The notes below the pieces were generated by a model. The model ran no database searches, was not told the DNA's origin, and saw nothing but the letters and a program-made list of their open reading frames with translations. From Nocardia sp. (GTDB lineage: Bacteria > Actinomycetota > Actinomycetes > Mycobacteriales > Mycobacteriaceae), in the NCBI RefSeq assembly GCF_025465275.1, contig NZ_JAODNK010000028.1, positions 1 to 64,000 of the forward strand: a DNA stretch of 64,000 nt, written 5' to 3'. Made by a program: the position numbers and the translations under genes. Of this stretch, positions 32,879 to 40,235 are shown piece after piece (the stretch's first letter is position 1; the number at the start of each line of letters is the position of its first letter).

Positions 32879-33406
32879 GTGGACGCTGCCATTGCGGATT
32901 TGCTCGCCCCGCTGACGGACTCGCGCCGAGCGCACACGATCGAGGTCGGGCGCAAGGTTGAACAAGTCGCTGGCTTGGTGCCTGCGAGCCTGCGAGAAGA
33001 AGCGATCATCGCAGCTCAGCTACATGATGTCGGGTACGGCCACCCGGTGACCGGATTCCATCCGATTGACGGAGCGCGACTGCTGAAGGCTCGCGGGTAC
33101 TCGCCGGTGGTCTGCCACCTGGTCGCCTTCCATTCAGCCGCCATCGTGGAGGCTGAAGTCCGCAAGATCGACCTGAGCGCTTTCAATGAGTTCTTCATCG
33201 ATGATGTGCCAGGCATCGACGTGGCGGGTGACTTCGTGTGGTGGGCGGACATGACTACAGGACCGACCGGCGAGACACTCACAGTGGATGAGCGACTGGC
33301 CGATATCAGGGTTCGCTATTCAGAGGGCAGCATCGTCCGTACTGCGATCGACCTGTCCGAGCCACTGCTTCGAGGGGCAGTTCAGCGGGCCTCTGGGTCA
33401 ATGTAG
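32879..33406 (+). CDS. HD-domain phosphohydrolase
   Basis: 175 residues from GTG 32879. HD-domain metal motif: RRAHTIEVGRKVEQVAGL supplies the first His and AAQLHDVGYGHPVTG the HD pair, followed by a conserved FHPIDGARLL. Such small HD proteins hydrolyse nucleotides or phosphate esters. No partner on the same strand; its last 25 bases overlap the convergent Nudix gene. Role in the element unknown: cargo, nucleotide signalling or host interaction. Confidence 0.82.
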   Translation: MDAAIADLLAPLTDSRRAHTIEVGRKVEQVAGLVPASLREEAIIAAQLHDVGYGHPVTGFHPIDGARLLKARGYSPVVCHLVAFHSAAIVEAEVRKIDLSAFNEFFIDDVPGIDVAGDFVWWADMTTGPTGETLTVDERLADIRVRYSEGSIVRTAIDLSEPLLRGAVQRASGSM

Positions 33407-33864
33407 GGCTCGCTCTTGGTGAGCGCCCAATCGATCCGCTTCCGCTGGCTCGGGTCCATGGTCAGAGCTGGAATCCGCTCTACCGGAACCCATTCCACGC
33501 GGGTGCTCTCACTGCTCGTTGTAGGCTCGCCGCCGGTCGGTTCAGCCCGGTAGATGACGGTGAACTCCTGCCGCACCTCGTCGTTGCTGGTGTAGTGGAT
33601 GACGTGGGTGGGATCTGTGAAGATGCCGACGATTCCGGTGAGCCGGACGTCAACACCGGTCTCTTCCTGCGTTTCACGAACGGCTGTTCGACTGAGCGAT
33701 TCACCGGGATCGTGCGCGCCGCCTGGCATAGACCAGTTGTCATTGTCAGAGCGGCAGATTAGGAGAACTTCGTCACCCCGGCGCACGAAAGCGCCTGCAC
33801 TCGGTCGGACGCTGTTCGCGGCGGGTGCGTTCGGGTCCTGGTGGTAATCGATACGTCGGCCCAT
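33382..33864 (-). CDS. Nudix hydrolase, Pif-like
   Basis: 160 residues. Complete Nudix box GGAHDPGESLSRTAVRETQEETG. In pSAM2 the Nudix-motif protein Pif prevents redundant transfer between cells carrying the element, and this gene occupies a comparable place next to the regulator. A house-cleaning nucleotide hydrolase is the alternative. ATG 33864, 5 bases after the regulator gene's stop. Confidence 0.88.
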   Translation of the reverse strand: MGRRIDYHQDPNAPAANSVRPSAGAFVRRGDEVLLICRSDNDNWSMPGGAHDPGESLSRTAVRETQEETGVDVRLTGIVGIFTDPTHVIHYTSNDEVRQEFTVIYRAEPTGGEPTTSSESTRVEWVPVERIPALTMDPSQRKRIDWALTKSEPYIDPEAR

Positions 33865-33869
33865 AAGGC

Positions 33870-34607
33870 TCAGAGTACTGCCGGTTTGGCCGTAGCCCAG
33901 GTGGCTTCGAACGAAGACAGGTAGTACCCAAAGAGCTTTCCGCCGGGTACACGCTGGAGGTGCTGAACGGGCGACTTCGCAGCGTACATGCCGTAGGCGT
34001 GAGTGTTGACCAGCAGCGAGTCATCGAACCGATAGATGCTGTTGTACAGCGGCGTGTGATGGGTGCGGATACTCACGTGCGGTAAATCGGTTGTCTCCCA
34101 AAGGTATTCGAGAGTCGAATGGCATCGCTGTGGCAGCGAAGGCAAGCCTTCCTCACGTGCTCGCGCGCGTACAGCTTCAGAGTTTGCGTCTCCGAGGAGA
34201 ATTCGAACCTCAGTGCCTTCGCCCGCCTTGGCGCGCACAAGGTTCACGAAGTCGAGAGCCTCGACCAGGAACCCGCCAGCGTATACAAGAACTTCAATCT
34301 GGCTGACTGTTTGCTGCATGAGTGAGCGCCAGAGTTCATGTGGCACTTCGGAACGTGTGGGCCAGATCTGAACGAGCTCGGACTGTGAAGCGGTTAGTGC
34401 GCGGCTACCGGCCAGAAGTTCGGGCCACAGGTATGTCTCGTCTTGGCTAAGTGTTCGGGACACCTTGAGCCGCATGGCCGGATGAGGACAGCGGCTTTCG
34501 ATTATCCATCGTTCAACAGTCTTGGTGTTAACCGAAAGGGCTTCGGCAAGGCCGGTTTTCGTGAGGTTGGCGGCGGCAATGGCACCTCGAAGACGTTCGT
34601 TCGCCAT
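33870..34607 (-). CDS. HTH regulator with DUF5919-like C-terminal domain
   Basis: 245 residues. N-terminal Xre-like HTH (IAAANLTKTGLAEALSVNTK then TVERWIIESRCPHPAMRLKV). The C-terminal domain (EVLVYAGGFLVEALDFVNLV, EVRILLGDANSEAVRARARE, then THHTPLYNSIYRFDDSLLVN) resembles the PLD-like DUF5919 found after HTH domains in actinobacteria. Probable master regulator of the element, in operon with the Nudix gene and divergent from the gene at 34754. ATG 34607. Confidence 0.82.
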   Translation of the reverse strand: MANERLRGAIAAANLTKTGLAEALSVNTKTVERWIIESRCPHPAMRLKVSRTLSQDETYLWPELLAGSRALTASQSELVQIWPTRSEVPHELWRSLMQQTVSQIEVLVYAGGFLVEALDFVNLVRAKAGEGTEVRILLGDANSEAVRARAREEGLPSLPQRCHSTLEYLWETTDLPHVSIRTHHTPLYNSIYRFDDSLLVNTHAYGMYAAKSPVQHLQRVPGGKLFGYYLSSFEATWATAKPAVL

Positions 34608-34753
34608 CACCCAATTGTAGACCTAAAAGTGTCTTGAAATGTCTGAATCGGTGGGTTAATCCGTCCCTATCCGTCGCCGCATCCTTAGTGAGTATTACAT
34701 CACCGATTGCCTAGGAATCACGAAAGTGACTGTGGCATAAAGGAGTTCAAGAG
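34608..34753. promoter_or_regulatory. Divergent control region of the element
   Basis: About 145 bases, AT-richer than the rest of the element, between the regulator and the rightward transfer/replication genes. It contains a TTGAAATGTCTGA-like stretch and AAAGGAG as the ribosome site for 34754. It is the likely main promoter of the transfer operon. Confidence 0.5.
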
Positions 34754-35233
34754 ATGGGTATCAAGTCGAAGCATCGTTTTGCGCTTCCGTTCGAGGCGGC
34801 GTTCGAGAAGGGCGCGTTGCTGGTCGGAGAGGTCGAGCCGGTCTTCACCTACGACAGTCGGCGTCGGGCGTACACCACCGAACAGGAGCGCGATGAGCTG
34901 ACGGGCCAGCTGAAGTGGAAGGCCCGGCTGATGGACCTGGATCTGGACGTCAAGGGCAAGCAGTCGGGCCTTGACCTGATCTTCTTGGCGGATGTGCGGC
35001 CGGTGCCGGTCACGCAGGAGATCACGCCGAATGTGCGGCCGATCCAGCTGGAGGGCGTGACCGTAGAGGTACGTGCCAGCGTGCAAGGAGATTTCGCCAC
35101 CATGACCTTCGCCTACTGGGCGACCGGGATCAAGGGCGATACCTCGGGTTCGAAGCTGCCGCCGATGGATGTGCCTGCCTCGCGTCCGGTTCGTTCGGAT
35201 AAGTCCGCTGCTGATGCGAAGGCGGTGGCGTGA
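34754..35233 (+). CDS. AICE conserved protein of unknown function
   Basis: 159 residues. Starts MGIKSKHRFALPFEAAFEKG; contains EQERDELTGQLKWKARLMDL and QEITPNVRPIQLEGVTVEVR; Lys/Asp-rich soluble protein. First gene of a rightward string that runs without gaps to the integrase. Homologues sit at this position in Streptomyces/Nocardia AICEs without function known to me. AAAGGAG precedes the ATG. Confidence 0.7.
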   Translation: MGIKSKHRFALPFEAAFEKGALLVGEVEPVFTYDSRRRAYTTEQERDELTGQLKWKARLMDLDLDVKGKQSGLDLIFLADVRPVPVTQEITPNVRPIQLEGVTVEVRASVQGDFATMTFAYWATGIKGDTSGSKLPPMDVPASRPVRSDKSAADAKAVA

Positions 35234-35490
35234 TGTCGTCGTCGGTGAGTATCCCGAATGTCGGTGGAGAGTTGCGTGCGATCAAGTACGAGGCGGCGCA
35301 CGTCTTCCACTACGGGGCGAATGACAAGTATTCGGCGGACATCCCGGCGTGCGTGTCGTTCCGGCTGGGTGATGCCCGTGTGGCGTTGACGGTCTCGGAT
35401 GCCCGAGATCTGCTGGAGGCGCTGCCGAGCGTGCTGGCTCAAGACGATTACGCCGAGTACGTCACCTTCGATTCGAAGGCGGTGGCGTGA
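35233..35490 (+). CDS. Small element protein, tandem paralogue 1
   Basis: 85 residues. RAIKYEAAHVFHYGANDKYS, then SADIPACVSFRLGDARVALT, SDARDLLEALPSVL. Aligns along its length with the next gene, so the two arose by duplication. TGATG overlap with the gene before. Function unknown. Confidence 0.65.
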   Translation: MSSSVSIPNVGGELRAIKYEAAHVFHYGANDKYSADIPACVSFRLGDARVALTVSDARDLLEALPSVLAQDDYAEYVTFDSKAVA

Positions 35491-35750
35491 TGAGCGTGAA
35501 GGTCTACGCCGACAGTCGTGATGAGCGCCTGCGGGGTGTCCGCTATGTGGCGGCTCATCGGTACTACTACGGCACGTCCAAGCGGTCCGGGATCGAGGTT
35601 CCGGCGGCGGTGTCGGTCGATTTCAGTTCCGGCTCACTGGTTCTGGAGATCGAGGACGCGCACGTGCTGATGGAGTCGATCGCGGTGGCTCTGGTCGAAC
35701 ACGCTGTGACGCTGAAGGATTCGGTCACCGGCGCGAAGGCGGTGGCGTGA
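35490..35750 (+). CDS. Small element protein, tandem paralogue 2
   Basis: 86 residues. RGVRYVAAHRYYYGTSKRSG, then EVPAAVSVDFSSGSLVLEIE, DAHVLMESIAVAL: the same order as paralogue 1 (xxYxAAHxxxYG, PAxVSxxxx, DAxxLxExxxxxL). TGATG overlap on both sides. Function unknown. Confidence 0.65.
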   Translation: MSVKVYADSRDERLRGVRYVAAHRYYYGTSKRSGIEVPAAVSVDFSSGSLVLEIEDAHVLMESIAVALVEHAVTLKDSVTGAKAVA

Positions 35751-35983
35751 TGAGCGACCACGTCTGGATGCAGGTGTCTTCCAGCTGCCATCAGGGCCTC
35801 GATGATCAGCGGATCGAGATCTACTACAGCGACGCTGTCGACATGGTCCTGATCGTGGCCGGGACCGGGGAGATGTACATCCCGGTGTCGATGGCTGCGG
35901 CCATGGTCGGGAACTTCGTGAATGCGGTGGAAGCTGCGTTGCGTGCGCAAGTGTCCGCTCCGGCTGAGGGGCAGGTGGCGTGA
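35750..35983 (+). CDS. Small element protein
   Basis: 77 residues (MSDHVWMQVSSSCHQGLDDQ, then EIYYSDAVDMVLIVAGTGEMYIP split by short linkers). It may be a distant third member of the tandem family (hydrophobic strand followed by a C-terminal helix), but identity is low. Coupled by TGATG at both ends. Confidence 0.55.
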   Translation: MSDHVWMQVSSSCHQGLDDQRIEIYYSDAVDMVLIVAGTGEMYIPVSMAAAMVGNFVNAVEAALRAQVSAPAEGQVA

Positions 35984-36279
35984 TGCATCTGCAGGATGTT
36001 GCCGAGTGGTCGGTTCTGGCGCTCGCCCTGGTGACTCTCCTCGGCCTGCTGGGCATCGGGGCGGGCAAGGTTCTCGTGCTCATGGAGAAGGTCTATCTGC
36101 ACGAGTACTGGATCAGTCAGCTCTGGGATGCGCTTCTGGCGCAGGAACAGGCCGATGAATTCTGGCTGCTGCGCGACCGGATGGACATCATCGCGTACGG
36201 CCTGGATCGGCTCAATGATCAGATCACCTTTCCCGGTCTCGGCGTAGTTGCCTCCGATGAGTCCGGGGAGGTGGCGTGA
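35983..36279 (+). CDS. Small membrane protein, Spd-like
   Basis: 98 residues. One N-terminal membrane helix (VLALALVTLLGLLGIGAGKV), then a charged cytosolic helix (WDALLAQEQADEFWLLRDRM). Size, topology and place just before the FtsK-like gene recall SpdB/SpdA spread proteins of Streptomyces elements; not proven by sequence. TGATG-coupled. Confidence 0.6.
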   Translation: MHLQDVAEWSVLALALVTLLGLLGIGAGKVLVLMEKVYLHEYWISQLWDALLAQEQADEFWLLRDRMDIIAYGLDRLNDQITFPGLGVVASDESGEVA

Positions 36280-36599
36280 TGAGCTTGAAGAGCTATCACA
36301 CCTGGGTGGCGGTCCTGACCGGTGTCGCGATGGTGTGGATAGTGCCGGCCGCTTTCCTGCTGGCGTTCGGGCATCACTCGGACCCGGTGCAGGTGACTCC
36401 GGTGGCCTCGCTGGCCTCGACCTCGACCGGGACGCCGTGCTTGATGTTCTGCGATCCGGAACCGGTGACCTCGCCGTCCGGTACGGCCCCGTCGTCACCG
36501 AGCAGCGCACCGGGTTGCACGTTCCTGTGCAATGAGCCGCCGTTGCCGACACCGGGTGAGCTGTGCCGTCTGTTCTGTGAACTGGGATCGGGGCGGTAG
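36279..36599 (+). CDS. Small exported protein with three CxxxC motifs
   Basis: 106 residues. N-terminal membrane/signal helix (VAVLTGVAMVWIVPAAFLLA), then a Ser/Pro/Thr-rich region with three evenly placed motifs CLMFC, CTFLC and CRLFC. Probably extracytoplasmic, with the cysteines in disulfides or holding metal. It immediately precedes the translocase gene, suggesting a transfer-envelope role (inference). Confidence 0.6.
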   Translation: MSLKSYHTWVAVLTGVAMVWIVPAAFLLAFGHHSDPVQVTPVASLASTSTGTPCLMFCDPEPVTSPSGTAPSSPSSAPGCTFLCNEPPLPTPGELCRLFCELGSGR

Positions 36600-36601
36600 C
36601 A

Positions 36602-37867
36602 ATGGGATTCATGGTTGGGGCACTCCTGGTGAGTGCCCTCGCCGCGACGGTGGCCCTGGCCTGCTTGCGCGGGCCTCGGTCGCAATCGCTGGCGCAGATC
36701 ATCGCCGCCGCTCCGATCGAATTGCGGTGCGCGGTACGGAATCTCGCGGACAACGGCGTGCGGAATCGGATGCTGGTCACGCTGAATCTGGCTGCGGTCG
36801 ATCGCGGGTTCCCCCGGCTGGAGTGGTGGGACTACACGAACCAAGGCTTGGAAGCGGAATTGACGCTGGTGGGTGGTCAGTCCACGAAGGACTGGACCGA
36901 CAAGGAGACCCTCGATGCGATGGCGCACTCCCTGAAGGCACCCAAGGTGACCGCGTTTTCCCCTGAGCCTTCCCGAATCCGCTTGGAGGTGAGGACATCT
37001 GATGTCCTCGCTGCACCGGCAACGTTGCCGGTAGCGGTCCCCGATGACGTGGACCTCCGAGCGGTACGGATCGGTATCACCGAAGCGGGCTCGCCGTGGC
37101 TGCTGGCGATTCTGTGGACGCATCTGCTGATCGTCGGCGCTACCGGCTCGGGCAAGGGCGGTGTGCTGTGGGCGATCCTGCATGGTCTCGGCCCGGCCAT
37201 CCGTTCCGGGCTGGTGGACGTGTGGTGCGTGGACCCGAAAGGCGGTGTGGAATTCGGTCCGGGCAAGGAACTGTTCGTCCGCTTCGCCTACAAGACCGCT
37301 GAGGATGTGCTCGCGCTGCTGACCGAGGCGGTCGCGGTGATGCGGGAACGGCAAGCGGCCCTGTTCGCCGCCGGTATCCGTAAGCATGTGCCGACCGTGG
37401 CCGAACCGTTGATCGTGATCATCATCGATGAGGCGGCCAGCTTGACCGCGTACGCCTCCCGCAAGATCCGGGAGGAGTTTGAGGAACTACACGGGCTACT
37501 GCTGAGTCAGGGCCGCGCGCTGGGTATCTCGCTGATCGGGTGTGTGCAGGATCCGTCCAAGGACACCATGCCGCAACGGCAGCTCTACCCGCTGCGGATC
37601 GGGTTGCGCTTGGACGAACCGAGTCAGATGAACATGGTCTTCGGTGCGGGTGCTCGCGATCGTGGAGCACGCTGCGACGAAATCCCCGATACCACACCCG
37701 GTGTCGCGTTCGTGGAGCAGGACGGCTCGACCTCGATCACCCGGGCACGCGCGTTCCTGGTCACCGATGACGACGTCCAGGACATCGTGGGGCGCTATGC
37801 GCCTGTTCCCTCACCTATCGCAATCAACCCTCACACAACCGATTCTGGACAGGAGGTGGCGGCATGA
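36602..37867 (+). CDS. FtsK/SpoIIIE-type conjugal DNA translocase (TraB/TraSA-like)
   Basis: 421 residues. N-terminal membrane helix (VGALLVSALAATVALAC), then a motor domain with Walker A GATGSGKG at 179-186 and Walker B LIVIIIDE at 270-277. This single protein moves double-stranded DNA between mycelial cells in Streptomyces-type conjugation. Length is shorter than plasmid TraB, and the C-terminus lacks an obvious winged-helix gamma domain, to be checked. ATG 36602 after GGGGCGG. Confidence 0.9.
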   Translation: MGFMVGALLVSALAATVALACLRGPRSQSLAQIIAAAPIELRCAVRNLADNGVRNRMLVTLNLAAVDRGFPRLEWWDYTNQGLEAELTLVGGQSTKDWTDKETLDAMAHSLKAPKVTAFSPEPSRIRLEVRTSDVLAAPATLPVAVPDDVDLRAVRIGITEAGSPWLLAILWTHLLIVGATGSGKGGVLWAILHGLGPAIRSGLVDVWCVDPKGGVEFGPGKELFVRFAYKTAEDVLALLTEAVAVMRERQAALFAAGIRKHVPTVAEPLIVIIIDEAASLTAYASRKIREEFEELHGLLLSQGRALGISLIGCVQDPSKDTMPQRQLYPLRIGLRLDEPSQMNMVFGAGARDRGARCDEIPDTTPGVAFVEQDGSTSITRARAFLVTDDDVQDIVGRYAPVPSPIAINPHTTDSGQEVAA

Positions 37868-38052
37868 ACGGCAAGGTGCAGCTGCGGCTCGCGGGCGAAC
37901 TCGGCGATATCACGATAGTTCTGGCAGAGCTGTTGGCGTCCAAGCAATTCCGGATTCTGGTGGATGAGCGGCCGTATCCGGATCGGCGGGGGTTCGGGGT
38001 GCGTGTGTACGTAGACCTCGCTCTGCCGACCACGCAGGAGGGCAAGTCATGA
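37864..38052 (+). CDS. Small element protein
   Basis: 62 residues (MNGKVQLRLAGELGDITIVL). ATGA overlap with both neighbours (tra stop and the next start), so co-translated. No recognised domain; looks like a small alpha/beta protein. Confidence 0.55.
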   Translation: MNGKVQLRLAGELGDITIVLAELLASKQFRILVDERPYPDRRGFGVRVYVDLALPTTQEGKS

Positions 38053-38249
38053 CCGCCCGAACGAGGCCAGCAGATGAGCCGAAATCCCATGCTTCACCGG
38101 TGAATCCGGTCGTGAAAGCAGCGGCCGAGCAGGTGGCGGCGGGCAAGGCGCGGCGGCGGGGCAAGGACCTGCGCGGTGACGGCTCCGATCAGCTGGAGCT
38201 GGACCTGTTCGCGCCGGAACCGAAGACGACGCGTCGGAGGCGGAAATGA
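38049..38249 (+). CDS. Small basic element protein
   Basis: 66 residues, Lys/Arg-rich at the C-terminus (PEPKTTRRRRK) with a mid helix VVKAAAEQVAAGKARRR. Could bind DNA near the rep origin. Coupled by ATGA overlaps to neighbours. Confidence 0.5.
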   Translation: MTARTRPADEPKSHASPVNPVVKAAAEQVAAGKARRRGKDLRGDGSDQLELDLFAPEPKTTRRRRK

Positions 38250-40048
38250 CGACGGGCGGTCTCACCGGAGATGCTCTCTCCGGTGAGACCGCCCTCGTCT
38301 CCTCGGTGCGGGAGACGGCGGCGGGTCGGCGTGCACTGCCGGATGTGTACGACATCGCTGAATCGGTCGCGGAGAAGTTCGGGGTGTGCAAGCACCCGAT
38401 CCCGATGCGCACATTTGACCCCGACACGGGTGAGTCGAAATATGTTGGGGCAGCATGTAAATCGACCAGGGAATCGGACTGCCCGAGTTGCGCGGCGAAG
38501 GCGAAAGCGTTGCGGTTCACGCAGTGCAGCGAGGGCTGGCACATGCTCACCGAACCCGCCGACGACACCCGCGATCCCACCGAGCAACAGATGGGTCTGC
38601 TGACCTATCGGGCGGATCTGGCGGAGGAATACAAGAAAGCACGCGCGGACGGGGATGAGGAACTCGCGGAAGCGTTCCGCGGCTTGGTTCACGAACTCGA
38701 TGCCGCGTTGCGTGAGTCCGGGATGCGGGGACGGATGCCGGGATTGGATGCGGTGGCCAAGCCCAAGCGGTCCCGCTCGACCAAGCGGCGCCAGGACGTG
38801 CCGGACCTGCCACGCAAGAAGATTGACAAGGCCACCCTCGGGCGCAAGTTCGCCGACAAGCACCAGCCCTCGATGTTCGTGACCTTCACGATGGACTCCT
38901 ACGGCCGGTGCCATCGCGACGGCGCGAAGGACAAGAACGGCAAGGTGTGTGGAGATGGTTCTCCGGTGGACCCGGAGACCTACGACTACCGCCGTGCCGC
39001 GCGGGACGCGATGTTCTTCCCCCGGCTCTTCGACCGGACCATGCAGAACTGGCGGCGGGCAGCGGGGCGGGATGTGCAGTACTTCGCCGCCGTGGAACCC
39101 CAAAGACGGGCGGCTCCACACGCGCACATCGCCATTCGCGGTACCGACCCGCATGCCCTGATCGAGCAGATCAAGGCGGGGACCTATCACAGCGTGTGGT
39201 GGCCGCACTTCGATCACGAGCTGTACACCGACGACCGGATGCCGGTGTGGGATCACGCCGCCGGCACTTTCGTGGACCCGGATAAGCGGGACCCCGAAAC
39301 CGGTGAACCGTGTCGGCTGCCCGGCTTCGATGACGTGATGGCGCTGATGGATGAGGTGGACGATCTCGAACCCGCGCACGTCGTTCGCTGGGGTGTGCAG
39401 ATCGACCGCCAGGACATCGGCGACACCGACCCGGACGGTGAGGTCGGCCCGGTCCGTCCCGGCAAAGCCAAAGGTGTTGTCGCGAAAGACGCGAACCGGC
39501 TGATCGGGTATCTGACCAAGTACCTGACCAAGTCCATCGCCGAAGTCCTCGAGGCTCCGAACGAGCGGACCCGCCGCCACTACGAACGACTGCACGCGGA
39601 GCTCCAACGCACCCCGTGTTCGGAGAAGTGCGCGGTGTGGCTGCGGTACGGCATCGTCCCCCGGGGTGCCAAGGCGGCGACCAAGCCCGGACGCTGCAAG
39701 AGCAACGCGCATCGCCGCGACACCCTGGGTTTGCGGGGTCGTCGGGTGCTGGTCTCGCGCCGCTGGAGCAACAAGACACTGCCGGATCACAAGGCCGATC
39801 GGGTCGAATTCGTTCGGCAAGTCCTCACGGCGGTCGGTATCGCCAAGGCCGAGCGGTCCAAGGACTGGGTGGTGCGCCTCGTCGAACCGGGTGACCCGGA
39901 CGTTCCTCCGCGCGGGCAGCTGATCCTCTCTGCCATCGCGCAGCGCTCGGTGTGGCAGAACGAATACCTGGAAGCCAAGGCAGCGATGGCGGAACCGCCA
40001 GGGTCACAACATGTTTCGTCAAACACTACGGCAGCACAGGAAGGGTAG
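38246..40048 (+). CDS. Rolling-circle replication initiator, RepSA-like
   Basis: 600 residues. HUH endonuclease motifs: FVTFTMDSYG at 211-220 (motif 1), HAHIAI with His292/His294 (motif 2), and IGYLTKYLTKS with Tyr422/Tyr426 (motif 3, nicking Tyr). An N-terminal Cys cluster (Cys48, 71, 80, 83, 94) may bind zinc. Nicks the origin of the excised circle. Its first codons form an 18-bp hairpin. Start overlaps the previous gene (ATGA). Confidence 0.9.
   Translation: MTTGGLTGDALSGETALVSSVRETAAGRRALPDVYDIAESVAEKFGVCKHPIPMRTFDPDTGESKYVGAACKSTRESDCPSCAAKAKALRFTQCSEGWHMLTEPADDTRDPTEQQMGLLTYRADLAEEYKKARADGDEELAEAFRGLVHELDAALRESGMRGRMPGLDAVAKPKRSRSTKRRQDVPDLPRKKIDKATLGRKFADKHQPSMFVTFTMDSYGRCHRDGAKDKNGKVCGDGSPVDPETYDYRRAARDAMFFPRLFDRTMQNWRRAAGRDVQYFAAVEPQRRAAPHAHIAIRGTDPHALIEQIKAGTYHSVWWPHFDHELYTDDRMPVWDHAAGTFVDPDKRDPETGEPCRLPGFDDVMALMDEVDDLEPAHVVRWGVQIDRQDIGDTDPDGEVGPVRPGKAKGVVAKDANRLIGYLTKYLTKSIAEVLEAPNERTRRHYERLHAELQRTPCSEKCAVWLRYGIVPRGAKAATKPGRCKSNAHRRDTLGLRGRRVLVSRRWSNKTLPDHKADRVEFVRQVLTAVGIAKAERSKDWVVRLVEPGDPDVPPRGQLILSAIAQRSVWQNEYLEAKAAMAEPPGSQHVSSNTTAAQEG
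38254..38294. repeat. 18-bp perfect inverted repeat at the 5' end of rep
   Basis: GGGCGGTCTCACCGGAGA (38254-38271) and its exact complement (38277-38294), 5-base loop, in codons 3-17 of rep. Candidate double-strand origin or a translational control hairpin. Confidence 0.7.
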
Positions 40049-40052
40049 GGGG

Positions 40053-40235
40053 ATGGTCATGGGCAAGTTCATGACGGTTCAGGAAGCGGCGGAGGAACTG
40101 AAGGTCAGTCGGTGGATGATCTACCAACTGATCTGGGCCAGTGAGGTGCAGTCGGTGACCCTGGGGCGGTGTCGGCGAATCGTTCGGCAATCCTTCGACG
40201 CCTACGTTTCCGGGCTGATCGATGGGGCGGCGTGA
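40053..40235 (+). CDS. xis: Excisionase / HTH_17 DNA-binding protein
   Basis: 60 residues, MerR/excisionase-type winged helix: FMTVQEAAEELKVSRWMIYQ, then LIWASEVQSVTLGRCRRIVR. ATG 40053 after GGGTAGGGG. Its stop overlaps the integrase ATG (TGATG), the usual xis-int pair of AICEs. Directs excision. Confidence 0.88.
   Translation: MVMGKFMTVQEAAEELKVSRWMIYQLIWASEVQSVTLGRCRRIVRQSFDAYVSGLIDGAA

Noticed and set aside
35750..35983. Third full paralogue of the tandem element proteins
   Set aside because: Length and general shape fit, but shared residues are too few to claim homology by eye.
38189..39820. 543-codon open frame on the minus strand
   Set aside because: Antisense shadow of rep. The plus frame has the HUH motifs; the minus product has no domain and is His/Arg/Pro-rich.
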